Positions 52,407-59,718 of a stretch of DNA of 64,000 nucleotides are shown here, in pieces. Position 1 is the first letter of the stretch; every line of letters starts with the position of its first letter. The translations under genes were made by a program, and so were the position numbers. The notes under the pieces are model-generated. The model searched no databases and had not been told where the DNA came from. It was given only the letters and a program-made list of their open reading frames with translations. This DNA comes from an uncultured Bacteroides sp. GTDB taxonomy: Bacteria > Bacteroidota > Bacteroidia > Bacteroidales > Bacteroidaceae. Where the stretch lies: NCBI RefSeq assembly GCF_910586915.1, contig NZ_CAJULN010000012.1:1-64000 (forward strand), written 5' to 3'.

Positions 52407-53858
52407 ATGATTAATTCCAAGATAATATACCACATCATGGGGTTCCTGCTGCTGATAGAGACAGCGATGCTGTTATGCTGCGGGGGTATTTCGTTCTTCT
52501 ACCGTGAAGACGACTTACAGAGTTTCCTGATTTCGTCTGCCATCACCACCGGAGCAAGCCTGCTGCTGCTCAAGTTAGGGCAAGGAGCCGAAAGGACGCT
52601 CAACCGCCGCGAAGGCTATGTCATTGTCAGCCTTGCATGGGTGGTATTCTCCGTGTTCGGGATGCTGCCTTTCTGCATCGGCAACTACATTCCGAATCTT
52701 GCCGATGCTTTCTTTGAAACCATGTCGGGCTTCAGCAGCACCGGAGCCACCATCTTGGACAACATTGAATCCATGCCGCACGGAATCCTTTTCTGGCGGT
52801 CGCTCACACAATGGGTAGGCGGATTGGGAATCATCTTCTTCACCATTGCCGTACTGCCCATCTTCGGAGTGAGTGGCGTACAAGTATTTGCAGCAGAAGC
52901 CAGCGGTCCCACACACGACAAGGTGCACCCCCGCATCGGAATCACCGCCAAATGGATATGGAGTATCTACGCCGGACTGACGGGCACGCTCACCGTCTTA
53001 CTGTTTCTGGGTGGTATGTCACCCTTCGACAGCGTGTGCCACGCACTCACCACCACCAGTACAGGAGGCTTCTCCACCCGGCAGAGCAGCATTGCATTCT
53101 ATAACTCGCCCTATATGGAGTATGTACTCTCCCTGTTTATGTTTCTTTCGGGTATCAACTTCACGTTGCTGCTGCTCGTATTCAAAAGAAAAATCGGAAA
53201 GGTGGCGAACGATGCCGAATTAAGGTTTTACTTCAAATTCGTTCTGTTCTTCACGCTGTTCATTGCCGGATGGCTCTACCGCGAAACTCCGATAGGAATG
53301 GAAGAAGCCCTGAGGAAAGCCCTGTTCCAAGTGGTATCCTTGCAGACCTCCACCGGATTTGCAACTGCCGACTATATGCAGTGGCCGCCCATCCTGTGGG
53401 GATGCTTAGCAGTAATCATGGTGGTGGGCGCGTGCGCCGGCAGTACCACGGGCGGTATAAAGTGCATCCGCATGGTAATTCTCTTTAAAATAGTGAAGAA
53501 TGAATTCAAACATATCCTCCACCCCAATGCCGTATTGCCGATACGTATCAACAAGCAGGTCATCTCTTCGTCTACGCTCTCTACCGTGCTTGCCTTCTCG
53601 TTTCTTTATGTAGTCATCGCTTTTGTCTGCGTGCTCATTCTGATGGGGTTGGGAGTAGATTTTATGGAATCGGTGGGAGTAGTTATCTCCAGCATCAGCA
53701 ACATGGGGCCCGGATTAGGGTTGTGCGGTCCTGCCTACTCATGGAGTGCGCTGCCCGATGCAGCCAAGTGGCTGCTATCGTTCCTGATGCTTCTCGGACG
53801 TCTGGAATTGTTCACCGTATTGTTGCTCTTCACTTCCGATTTTTGGAAAAAGAGCTAA
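52407..53858 (+). CDS. trkH: Trk potassium channel subunit TrkH
   Basis: The membrane K+ channel subunit, 483 residues, of the SKT superfamily. Four pore-loop selectivity filters are visible: FSSTGATIL, TTSTGGFST, STGFATADY and NMGPGLGLCG. Each contains the single conserved glycine of TrkH/KtrB channels, and the gating segment STTGGIKCIRM lies between filters three and four. About 10-12 transmembrane helices are predicted. It ends the dxs-trkA-trkH operon, paired with TrkA for NAD(H)-controlled K+ uptake. After the stop there is a small hairpin-like sequence (CTCCGC...GCGGAG) and then a promoter for the next gene. Confidence 0.96.
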   Translation: MINSKIIYHIMGFLLLIETAMLLCCGGISFFYREDDLQSFLISSAITTGASLLLLKLGQGAERTLNRREGYVIVSLAWVVFSVFGMLPFCIGNYIPNLADAFFETMSGFSSTGATILDNIESMPHGILFWRSLTQWVGGLGIIFFTIAVLPIFGVSGVQVFAAEASGPTHDKVHPRIGITAKWIWSIYAGLTGTLTVLLFLGGMSPFDSVCHALTTTSTGGFSTRQSSIAFYNSPYMEYVLSLFMFLSGINFTLLLLVFKRKIGKVANDAELRFYFKFVLFFTLFIAGWLYRETPIGMEEALRKALFQVVSLQTSTGFATADYMQWPPILWGCLAVIMVVGACAGSTTGGIKCIRMVILFKIVKNEFKHILHPNAVLPIRINKQVISSSTLSTVLAFSFLYVVIAFVCVLILMGLGVDFMESVGVVISSISNMGPGLGLCGPAYSWSALPDAAKWLLSFLMLLGRLELFTVLLLFTSDFWKKS

Positions 53859-53968
53859 GTTACGCCACCAATGAACTTACCCCGACAGATAGCTCCGCCA
53901 ATCGCGGCGGAGTGCTAAAAAACCTTTTTTTGCGACTGAGAGCGTGCCAATAGTATAAATATTAGTTC

Positions 53969-53976
53969 TATATTTG
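53969..53976 (+). promoter_or_regulatory. Promoter -7 element for the small exported protein
   Basis: TATATTTG (TAnnTTTG) ends 19 bp before the ATG at 53996. Confidence 0.5.
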
Positions 53977-53995
53977 CAGCCGATTAAGGAAAAAG

Positions 53996-54373
53996 ATGAA
54001 ACTAAGTTTACGATTCGGATTACTCACGGTATTGGTTTGGCTGATTCATTGCGCCACATACGAAGCAATGAACCGTATGGACAAACTCACCTCTCCCCTC
54101 TCTCAGCCGGAGATGTGCCGTGTTTCACCAAGCAATCCGGTGCAGGAAGCGATGCAGCGCCTCACTTTCTTTTTCTCCATCCAGGCGGGTAGTTTCAGCA
54201 ACGCAGAGCCGGCCAACGCACCTACGGACAAACATATGCTGCCACCCGCAACCTGTTTCTGCGAGCACCACAAACCTCAAACCTCGCCCGAATCCACATC
54301 GCTTCATACCCCCTCCTATTATCACGACCCTATATCCTATTATATATACGGGTTAAGGAAAATTGTAGTTTAG
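53996..54373 (+). CDS. Small unknown exported protein
   Basis: A 125-residue protein, not recognised. Residues 7-20 are a hydrophobic stretch (FGLLTVLVWLIHCA), so it is probably exported or membrane anchored; there is no canonical lipobox. The mature part contains a Pro/Ser-rich region and a Cys/His segment (ATCFCEHHKPQ) that could bind a metal. It ends in an aromatic, tyrosine-rich tail (SYYHDPISYYIYG). It has its own TAnnTTTG promoter just upstream and lies between trkH and the nuo operon, separated from nuoA by three AGTCGGTT repeats. It could be a lineage-specific gene or a misprediction, but the promoter argues for a real one. Confidence 0.5.
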   Translation: MKLSLRFGLLTVLVWLIHCATYEAMNRMDKLTSPLSQPEMCRVSPSNPVQEAMQRLTFFFSIQAGSFSNAEPANAPTDKHMLPPATCFCEHHKPQTSPESTSLHTPSYYHDPISYYIYGLRKIVV

Positions 54374-54383
54374 CCGGCAGTAC

Positions 54384-54452
54384 AGTCGGTTCTCTTCCCC
54401 GTCATTTATATCAACAGTCGGTTTTATCCCCCGGTGGGCGGATAAGTCGGTT
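54384..54452 (+). promoter_or_regulatory. Three direct AGTCGGTT repeats upstream of nuoA
   Basis: AGTCGGTT occurs at 54384, 54416 and 54445 (spacings 32 and 29 bp), all in the same orientation. The first two are preceded by C, the third by A. They lie just upstream of a weak -7-like TACGTTTT and the nuoA ATG at 54493. A transcription factor binding these is a reasonable hypothesis. Confidence 0.45.
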
Positions 54453-54492
54453 GTACGTTTTTATACCATTCAATCCAAATAGTTATTGAATT

Positions 54493-54843
54493 ATGAATTT
54501 TACATTTTTAGTTGTTGTTTTACTGACAGCACTATCTTTCGTCGGTGTAGTGATTGCCCTTTCGCGTGCCATCTCTCCCCGTTCGTACAATGCGCAGAAG
54601 TTTGAAGCATACGAATGCGGTATCCCGACACGCGGCAAGTCATGGATGCAGTTCCGTGTAGGTTACTACCTGTTTGCCATCCTGTTCCTGATGTTCGATG
54701 TTGAAACAGTCTTCCTGTTTCCGTGGGCGGTAGTCATGCGCGACATGGGGCCGCAGGGACTCATCAGCATTCTCTTCTTCTTCATCATCTTGGTTCTGGG
54801 TCTTGCTTATGCCTGGAGGAAAGGAGCGTTGGAATGGAAATAA
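54493..54843 (+). CDS. nuoA: NADH-quinone oxidoreductase subunit A
   Basis: A 116-residue subunit with three membrane helices, part of the membrane arm of complex I. The typical motif KFEAYECGIPTRGKSWMQFRVGYYLFAILFLMFDVETVFLFPW is visible in parts. It is the first gene of the nuo operon and overlaps nuoB by 10 bp. The C-terminus (RKGALEWK) is normal. Translation of nuoB is probably coupled to it. The long gene-free stretch before it contains the AGTCGGTT repeats. Confidence 0.96.
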   Translation: MNFTFLVVVLLTALSFVGVVIALSRAISPRSYNAQKFEAYECGIPTRGKSWMQFRVGYYLFAILFLMFDVETVFLFPWAVVMRDMGPQGLISILFFFIILVLGLAYAWRKGALEWK

Positions 54844-55448
54844 TCAAAAAGCCGAAAATAAAATCAATTCCTTATGAGGAGTTTATCGACAATGAATCGT
54901 TGGAAAAGCTGGTCAAAGAGCTTAATGCCGGAGGAGCCAACGTGGCTCTCGGGGTTCTTGACGACTTCATCAACTGGGGACGCAGCAATTCATTGTGGCC
55001 GCTTACGTTTGCGACCAGTTGTTGCGGTATCGAATTTATGGCACTGGGTGCCGCGCGTTACGACATGGCACGTTTCGGGTTCGAAGTAGCCCGTGCCAGT
55101 CCGCGCCAGGCCGATATGATTATGGTATGCGGAACAATCACCCATAAGATGGCGCCCGTGCTGAAACGTCTGTACGATCAGATGCCCGACCCGAAGTATG
55201 TGGTTGCCGTAGGCGGATGCGCCGTCAGCGGCGGTCCTTTCAAGAAATCCTACCATGTGGTGAACGGAGTGGACAAGATTCTTCCGGTAGATGTGTATAT
55301 ACCCGGCTGCCCGCCCCGTCCGGAGGCTTTCTACTACGGTATGATGCAGTTGCAGCGCAAGGTGAAAGTAGAGAAATTCTTTGGTGGAGTAAACAGAAAA
55401 GAGAAAAGACCGGAAACCGACGATGAACGGTCGGAGATGAACGATTAA
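54834..55448 (+). CDS. nuoB: NADH-quinone oxidoreductase subunit B
   Basis: A 204-residue subunit carrying cluster N2 near the quinone site of complex I. The start ATG at 54834 (MEIIKKPK) lies inside nuoA, giving a 10-bp overlap; an upstream in-frame reading is not used. The cluster ligands are the tandem cysteines C63-C64 (TSCCGIEF), with further cysteines in MVCGTITHKM and PGCPPRPEAF. The peripheral-arm fold is intact. It is immediately followed by the fused nuoCD gene, 13 bp away. Confidence 0.96.
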   Translation: MEIIKKPKIKSIPYEEFIDNESLEKLVKELNAGGANVALGVLDDFINWGRSNSLWPLTFATSCCGIEFMALGAARYDMARFGFEVARASPRQADMIMVCGTITHKMAPVLKRLYDQMPDPKYVVAVGGCAVSGGPFKKSYHVVNGVDKILPVDVYIPGCPPRPEAFYYGMMQLQRKVKVEKFFGGVNRKEKRPETDDERSEMND

Positions 55449-55461
55449 TGAGAAACCGATT

Positions 55462-57054
55462 ATGCAGGAAATACAATTTATAGCCCCCGCAGCACTGCAC
55501 GAAGAGATGCTGCGCTTGCGAAATGAGAAGCAGATGGACTTTCTCGAAAGCCTCACCGGTATGGACTGGGGAGCGGCGGATGAGGAAGACGCTCCGGAGA
55601 AACTACGCGGATTGGGCGTGGTCTACCATCTGGAATCGACCGTCACGGGCGAACGGGTGGTACTGAGCACAGCGACAACCGACCGCGAGCGGCCCGAAAT
55701 ACCGTCTGTCAGCAATATATGGAAGATAGCGGATTTCTATGAACGCGAAGTTTTTGACTTTTACGGTATCACCTTTGTAGGCCATCCCGATATGCGTCGG
55801 CTGTATCTGCGCAACGACTGGGTAGGACACCCCATGCGCAAGGACAACGACCCGGAAAAGGAGAACCCGCTCCGTATGACGAACGAAGAGACGTTAGACA
55901 CGACTCAGGAGATAGAGCTGAATCCGGACGGAACCGTCAAGAACAGAGAAACGAGACTCTTCGGAGAAGAGGAGTACGTAGTCAACATCGGGCCGCAACA
56001 CCCTGCGACTCACGGTGTGATGCGCTTCCGGGTCTCGCTCGAAGGAGAAATCATTCGTAAGATTGATGCTAACTGCGGATACATACACCGGGGCATCGAA
56101 AAGATGAACGAGAGCCTCACCTACCCACAGACGTTGGCACTGACAGACCGGCTCGACTATTTGGGCGCCCACCAGAACCGTCATGCGCTGTGTATGTGTA
56201 TCGAACAGGCAATGGGTATCGAGGTGAGCGAACGTGTGCAGTACATCCGTACGATTATGGACGAGTTGCAGCGCATCGACTCGCACCTGCTGTATTACTC
56301 TTGCCTTGCTATGGATTTGGGAGCACTGACAGCTTTCTTCTACGGCTTCCGCGACCGTGAAAAGATTCTCGACATCTTTGAAGAGACTTGCGGCGGACGG
56401 CTGATTATGAACTACAATACCATCGGCGGCGTGCAGGCGGATATTCATCCGAACTTTGTGAAACGGGTGAAAGCGTTCATTCCCTACCTGAGAGGAATCA
56501 TCCACGAATACCACGACATATTCACAGGCAACATCATCGCGCAAAACCGCCTGAAAGGCGTAGGCGTGCTGAGCCGCGAAGATGCGATTTCCTTCGGCTG
56601 TACCGGCGGAACGGGGCGTGCTTCGGGCTGGGCTTGCGACGTACGCAAGCGGAGACCCTACGGTGTGTACAACAAAGTGGACTTCAAGGAAATCGTCTAC
56701 AGCGAAGGCGACAGCTTTGCCCGCTATTTAGTGCGTATGGACGAAATCATGGAGAGCCTAAGCATCATCGAGCAGTTGATAGACAACATACCCGAAGGAG
56801 CCTACCAAGAGAAGATGAAACCGATTATCCGCGTTCCCGAAGGCAGCTACTATGCCGCCGTGGAAGGAAGCCGTGGCGAATTCGGCGTATTCCTCGAAAG
56901 CCAGGGCGACAAAGTGCCTTACCGCCTGCACTACCGCTCCACCGGTCTGCCGCTCGTTGCCGCCATCGACACCATTTGCCGGGGAGCCAAGATAGCCGAC
57001 CTCATTGCCATCGGCGGAACGATAGACTATGTAGTCCCCGACGTAGACAGATAG
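55462..57054 (+). CDS. nuoC/D: NADH-quinone oxidoreductase fused subunit C/D
   Basis: A 530-residue fusion of NuoC (about 1-140) and NuoD (about 165-530). The NuoC half includes REVFDFYGITFVGHPDMRRLYLRNDW. The NuoD half contains NIGPQHPATHGVMRF, LTDRLDYLGAHQNRHALC and GRASGWACDVRKRRPYGVY, and ends in PDVDR, where the quinone-binding Asp/His and Tyr lie. It builds the Q module of complex I. The fusion also occurs in E. coli. No NuoE, F or G follows, so electrons cannot come from NADH by the usual subunits. Confidence 0.95.
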   Translation: MQEIQFIAPAALHEEMLRLRNEKQMDFLESLTGMDWGAADEEDAPEKLRGLGVVYHLESTVTGERVVLSTATTDRERPEIPSVSNIWKIADFYEREVFDFYGITFVGHPDMRRLYLRNDWVGHPMRKDNDPEKENPLRMTNEETLDTTQEIELNPDGTVKNRETRLFGEEEYVVNIGPQHPATHGVMRFRVSLEGEIIRKIDANCGYIHRGIEKMNESLTYPQTLALTDRLDYLGAHQNRHALCMCIEQAMGIEVSERVQYIRTIMDELQRIDSHLLYYSCLAMDLGALTAFFYGFRDREKILDIFEETCGGRLIMNYNTIGGVQADIHPNFVKRVKAFIPYLRGIIHEYHDIFTGNIIAQNRLKGVGVLSREDAISFGCTGGTGRASGWACDVRKRRPYGVYNKVDFKEIVYSEGDSFARYLVRMDEIMESLSIIEQLIDNIPEGAYQEKMKPIIRVPEGSYYAAVEGSRGEFGVFLESQGDKVPYRLHYRSTGLPLVAAIDTICRGAKIADLIAIGGTIDYVVPDVDR

Positions 57055-57098
57055 GGGCGAGACGGTGTTTATAACTAATTACACTTTATAACTTTTTT

Positions 57099-58175
57099 AT
57101 GTTCGACTTTAGTATAGTAACAAACTGGATACATGAGCTGCTCCTCTCCGTGATGCCTGAGGGAGCGGCAGTCTTTATAGAATGCGTGGCGGTGGGCGTG
57201 TGCCTGGTGGCACTGTATGCCATTCTTGCCATCGTTCTTATTTATATGGAACGTAAGGTTTGCGGTTTCTTCCAGTGCCGCCTCGGTCCCAACCGTGTCG
57301 GCAAATGGGGTTCTATCCAAGTGGTGTGCGACGTGCTTAAGATGCTGACCAAAGAAATCTTCATGCCCAAAGGCGCCGACCGCTTCCTTTACCACCTTGC
57401 TCCGTTTATGGTCATCATTGCCTCGTTCTTCACCTTTGCCTGCATCCCTTTCAACAAAGGGGCGGAGATACTGAACTTCAACGTGGGCGTGTTCTTCCTG
57501 CTGGCAGCTTCCAGCATCGGCGTGGTGGGTATCCTGCTTGCCGGCTGGGGAAGCAACAACAAGTTCTCGCTGATTGGCGCCATGCGCAGTGGCGCGCAGA
57601 TTATCAGCTACGAGCTTTCGGTAGGTATGAGCATCATGACGATGGTGGTACTGATGGGCACTATGCAGTTGTCCGAAATCGTAGAGAGCCAGGCCGACGG
57701 ATGGTTTATCTTCAAGGGACACATCCCGGCGGTGATTGCTTTCGTCGTCTACCTGATAGCTGGCAATGCGGAGTGTAACCGTGGCCCGTTCGACCTTCCC
57801 GAAGCGGAAAGCGAGCTGACTGCCGGATACCACACCGAATATTCCGGAATGGGCTTCGGATTCTTCTACCTTGCCGAATACCTGAACCTGTTTATCGTGG
57901 CAAGTGTTGCCGCCACCATCTTTTTGGGAGGATGGATGCCGTTGCACATCGCCGGACTGGAGGGGTTCAACGCCGTGATGGATTACATTCCCGGCTTCGT
58001 GTGGTTCTTCGGCAAGGCGTTCTTCGTGGTATTCCTGCTGATGTGGGGCAAATGGACGTTCCCTCGCCTGCGCATCGACCAAATACTGAACTTAGAATGG
58101 AAATACTTAGTGCCCATCTCTATGGTGAATTTATTAATCATGGCTTGTTGCGTAGCCTTCGGCTTCCACTTCTGA
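57099..58175 (+). CDS. nuoH: NADH-quinone oxidoreductase subunit H
   Basis: A 358-residue membrane subunit with eight helices connecting the Q module to the proton-pumping arm. Family motifs: IYMERKVCGFFQCRLGPNRVGKWGSIQ, RSGAQIISYELSVGM and NRGPFDLPEAESELTAGYHTEYSGM. The acidic residues that line the E-channel are present. It begins 44 bp after nuoCD and is followed by nuoI 12 bp later. A long reading on the opposite strand, 57,075-58,082, is a shadow of this high-complexity coding sequence. Confidence 0.96.
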   Translation: MFDFSIVTNWIHELLLSVMPEGAAVFIECVAVGVCLVALYAILAIVLIYMERKVCGFFQCRLGPNRVGKWGSIQVVCDVLKMLTKEIFMPKGADRFLYHLAPFMVIIASFFTFACIPFNKGAEILNFNVGVFFLLAASSIGVVGILLAGWGSNNKFSLIGAMRSGAQIISYELSVGMSIMTMVVLMGTMQLSEIVESQADGWFIFKGHIPAVIAFVVYLIAGNAECNRGPFDLPEAESELTAGYHTEYSGMGFGFFYLAEYLNLFIVASVAATIFLGGWMPLHIAGLEGFNAVMDYIPGFVWFFGKAFFVVFLLMWGKWTFPRLRIDQILNLEWKYLVPISMVNLLIMACCVAFGFHF

Positions 58176-58187
58176 TAACTGAGCATT

Positions 58188-58676
58188 ATGGAATATAAAG
58201 AGAAAAAATACACCTATTTAAGTGGGCTGATACATGGTATCGGCACACTGACTACGGGGCTTAAAACCAGCATCAAGGTCTACTTCCGCAAGAAAGTGAC
58301 CGAACAATATCCGGAGAACCGGAAGGAACTGAAGATGTTCGACCGGTTTCGCGGAACGCTGTCCATGCCCCACAATGAGAACAACGAACATCGCTGCATC
58401 GCCTGCGGACTGTGCCAGGCCGCCTGCCCGAACGGAACCATCAGCGTGACCGCCCAAACCGTGGAAACGGAAGAGGGAAAGAAAAAGAAAGTGCTGTCGG
58501 CCTACGAATACGACTTGGGCTCCTGCATCTTCTGCCAACTCTGCGTGAATGCCTGTCCGCACCACGCCATCACGTTCGACCAGAACTTCGAGCACGCCGT
58601 GTTCGACCGCTCCAAGCTCGTCCTGAGACTGAACCGCGAGGGTAGTAAAGTAATCGAAAAGAAAAAAGAAGCATAG
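58188..58676 (+). CDS. nuoI: NADH-quinone oxidoreductase subunit I (2x[4Fe-4S] ferredoxin)
   Basis: A 162-residue iron-sulfur subunit holding clusters N6a and N6b. The two CX2CX2CX3CP motifs are C70-C73-C76-C80 and C113-C116-C119-C123. The N-terminal segment docks onto the membrane. In this complex without NuoEFG, NuoI is the likely entry point for electrons, for example from ferredoxin or flavodoxin; that is inference from other 11-subunit complexes. It lies between nuoH and nuoJ with very short gaps. The lysine-rich C-terminus is typical. Confidence 0.96.
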   Translation: MEYKEKKYTYLSGLIHGIGTLTTGLKTSIKVYFRKKVTEQYPENRKELKMFDRFRGTLSMPHNENNEHRCIACGLCQAACPNGTISVTAQTVETEEGKKKKVLSAYEYDLGSCIFCQLCVNACPHHAITFDQNFEHAVFDRSKLVLRLNREGSKVIEKKKEA

Positions 58677-58678
58677 AT

Positions 58679-59191
58679 ATGGGATCAACACTTGAAACAG
58701 TAGTATTCTACTTTTTGGCAGCATTCATTATTGCCATGTCCGTCATGACGGTGACCACCCAGCGCATTGTACGCTCCGCCACCTACCTGCTCTTCGTGCT
58801 TTTCGGCACGGCGGGTATCTACTTCCTGTTAGGCTACACGTTTTTGGGCTCCGTCCAGATTATGGTTTACGCCGGCGGTATCGTCGTCCTTTACGTATTC
58901 TCCATCTTGCTGACCAGTGGCGAGGGCGACCGCGCCGAGAAGCTGAAACGAAGCAGATTCTTAGCGGGACTCTTCACGATGGTTGCCGGACTGGCTGTTA
59001 TCTTGTTTATCACGCTGAAACATAAATTCATGCAGACGGCCAACCTTGCCCCGCAGGAGATAAACATCCATGCCATCGGACGCGCCTTGCTGAGCAGCGA
59101 CAAATACGGATATGTACTGCCTTTCGAGGCTGTGAGCATACTGTTGCTTGCCTGCATCATAGGCGGTATCATGATTGCCCGCAAGAGATAG
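58679..59191 (+). CDS. nuoJ: NADH-quinone oxidoreductase subunit J
   Basis: A 170-residue subunit with five membrane helices, part of the proton channel near NuoH and NuoK. The conserved region TYLLFVLFGTAGIYFLLGYTFLGSVQIMVYAGGIVVLYVF matches the family. It starts 2 bp after the nuoI stop. No unusual features; length is normal for Bacteroidota. Confidence 0.95.
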   Translation: MGSTLETVVFYFLAAFIIAMSVMTVTTQRIVRSATYLLFVLFGTAGIYFLLGYTFLGSVQIMVYAGGIVVLYVFSILLTSGEGDRAEKLKRSRFLAGLFTMVAGLAVILFITLKHKFMQTANLAPQEINIHAIGRALLSSDKYGYVLPFEAVSILLLACIIGGIMIARKR

Positions 59192-59215
59192 GCCCCGGAG
59201 TATGAACAATCAAAC

Positions 59216-59536
59216 ATGGAACTGAATATGATACACATGGAATATTACCTGGTGGTCTCCACCATCATGATGTTTGCGGGAATCTACGGGTTCTTTACCC
59301 GCCGCAACACGTTGGCCATCCTGATTTCGGTAGAGTTAATGCTGAACGCCACGGACATCAACTTCGCCGTGTTCAACCGTTTTCTCTTTCCCGAAGGGAT
59401 GGAAGGCTATTTCTTCGCCTTGTTCTCCATCGCCATCTCGGCTGCGGAGACGGCAATCGCCATTGCCATCATGATTAACATCTACCGCAACCTGCGCAGC
59501 ATCCAAGTGCGCAACCTGGACGAAATGAAGTGGTGA
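59216..59536 (+). CDS. nuoK: NADH-quinone oxidoreductase subunit K
   Basis: A 106-residue subunit with three helices and the conserved glutamates of NuoK (SVELMLNATDINFAVF, ETAIAIAIM). The start at 59216 or the ATG 12 bp later (MIHMEYYLV) are both possible; the latter gives the usual 102 residues. It is followed by a 182-bp gap with a palindromic array before nuoL, unlike the tight spacing elsewhere in this operon. Confidence 0.94.
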   Translation: MELNMIHMEYYLVVSTIMMFAGIYGFFTRRNTLAILISVELMLNATDINFAVFNRFLFPEGMEGYFFALFSIAISAAETAIAIAIMINIYRNLRSIQVRNLDEMKW

Positions 59537-59538
59537 GT

Positions 59539-59656
59539 CGTTTCCTGCAATGGAAACGGTAGTTTCTTACTATGGAAACGACCGTTTCTTGCATTGGGAA
59601 CGAGCGTTTCCTATAGTGGAAACGGCCGTTTCCTCTGAAGAAAAAAACAGGAAACG
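59539..59656. repeat. 22-bp-period palindromic array inside the nuo operon
   Basis: Five stem-loop units of the form CGTTTCCTGCAATGGAAACG start at 59539, 59561, 59583, 59605 and 59627, exactly 22 bp apart. The first four are 20-nt hairpins (7-bp stem, 6-nt loop) with 2-nt spacers; the fifth has a longer loop and ends at 59656. They should form a chain of hairpins in the transcript between nuoK and nuoL. Confidence 0.88.
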
Positions 59657-59718
59657 GGGTTGAAACAATCATAACCTATAGTAATAACAAACAAATCAAG
59701 TAATTAAACACATACTGT

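Noticed and set aside
57075..58082. 335-codon minus-strand reading opposite nuoH
   Set aside because: H/Q/E-rich composition typical of the antisense of membrane proteins; no start signals.
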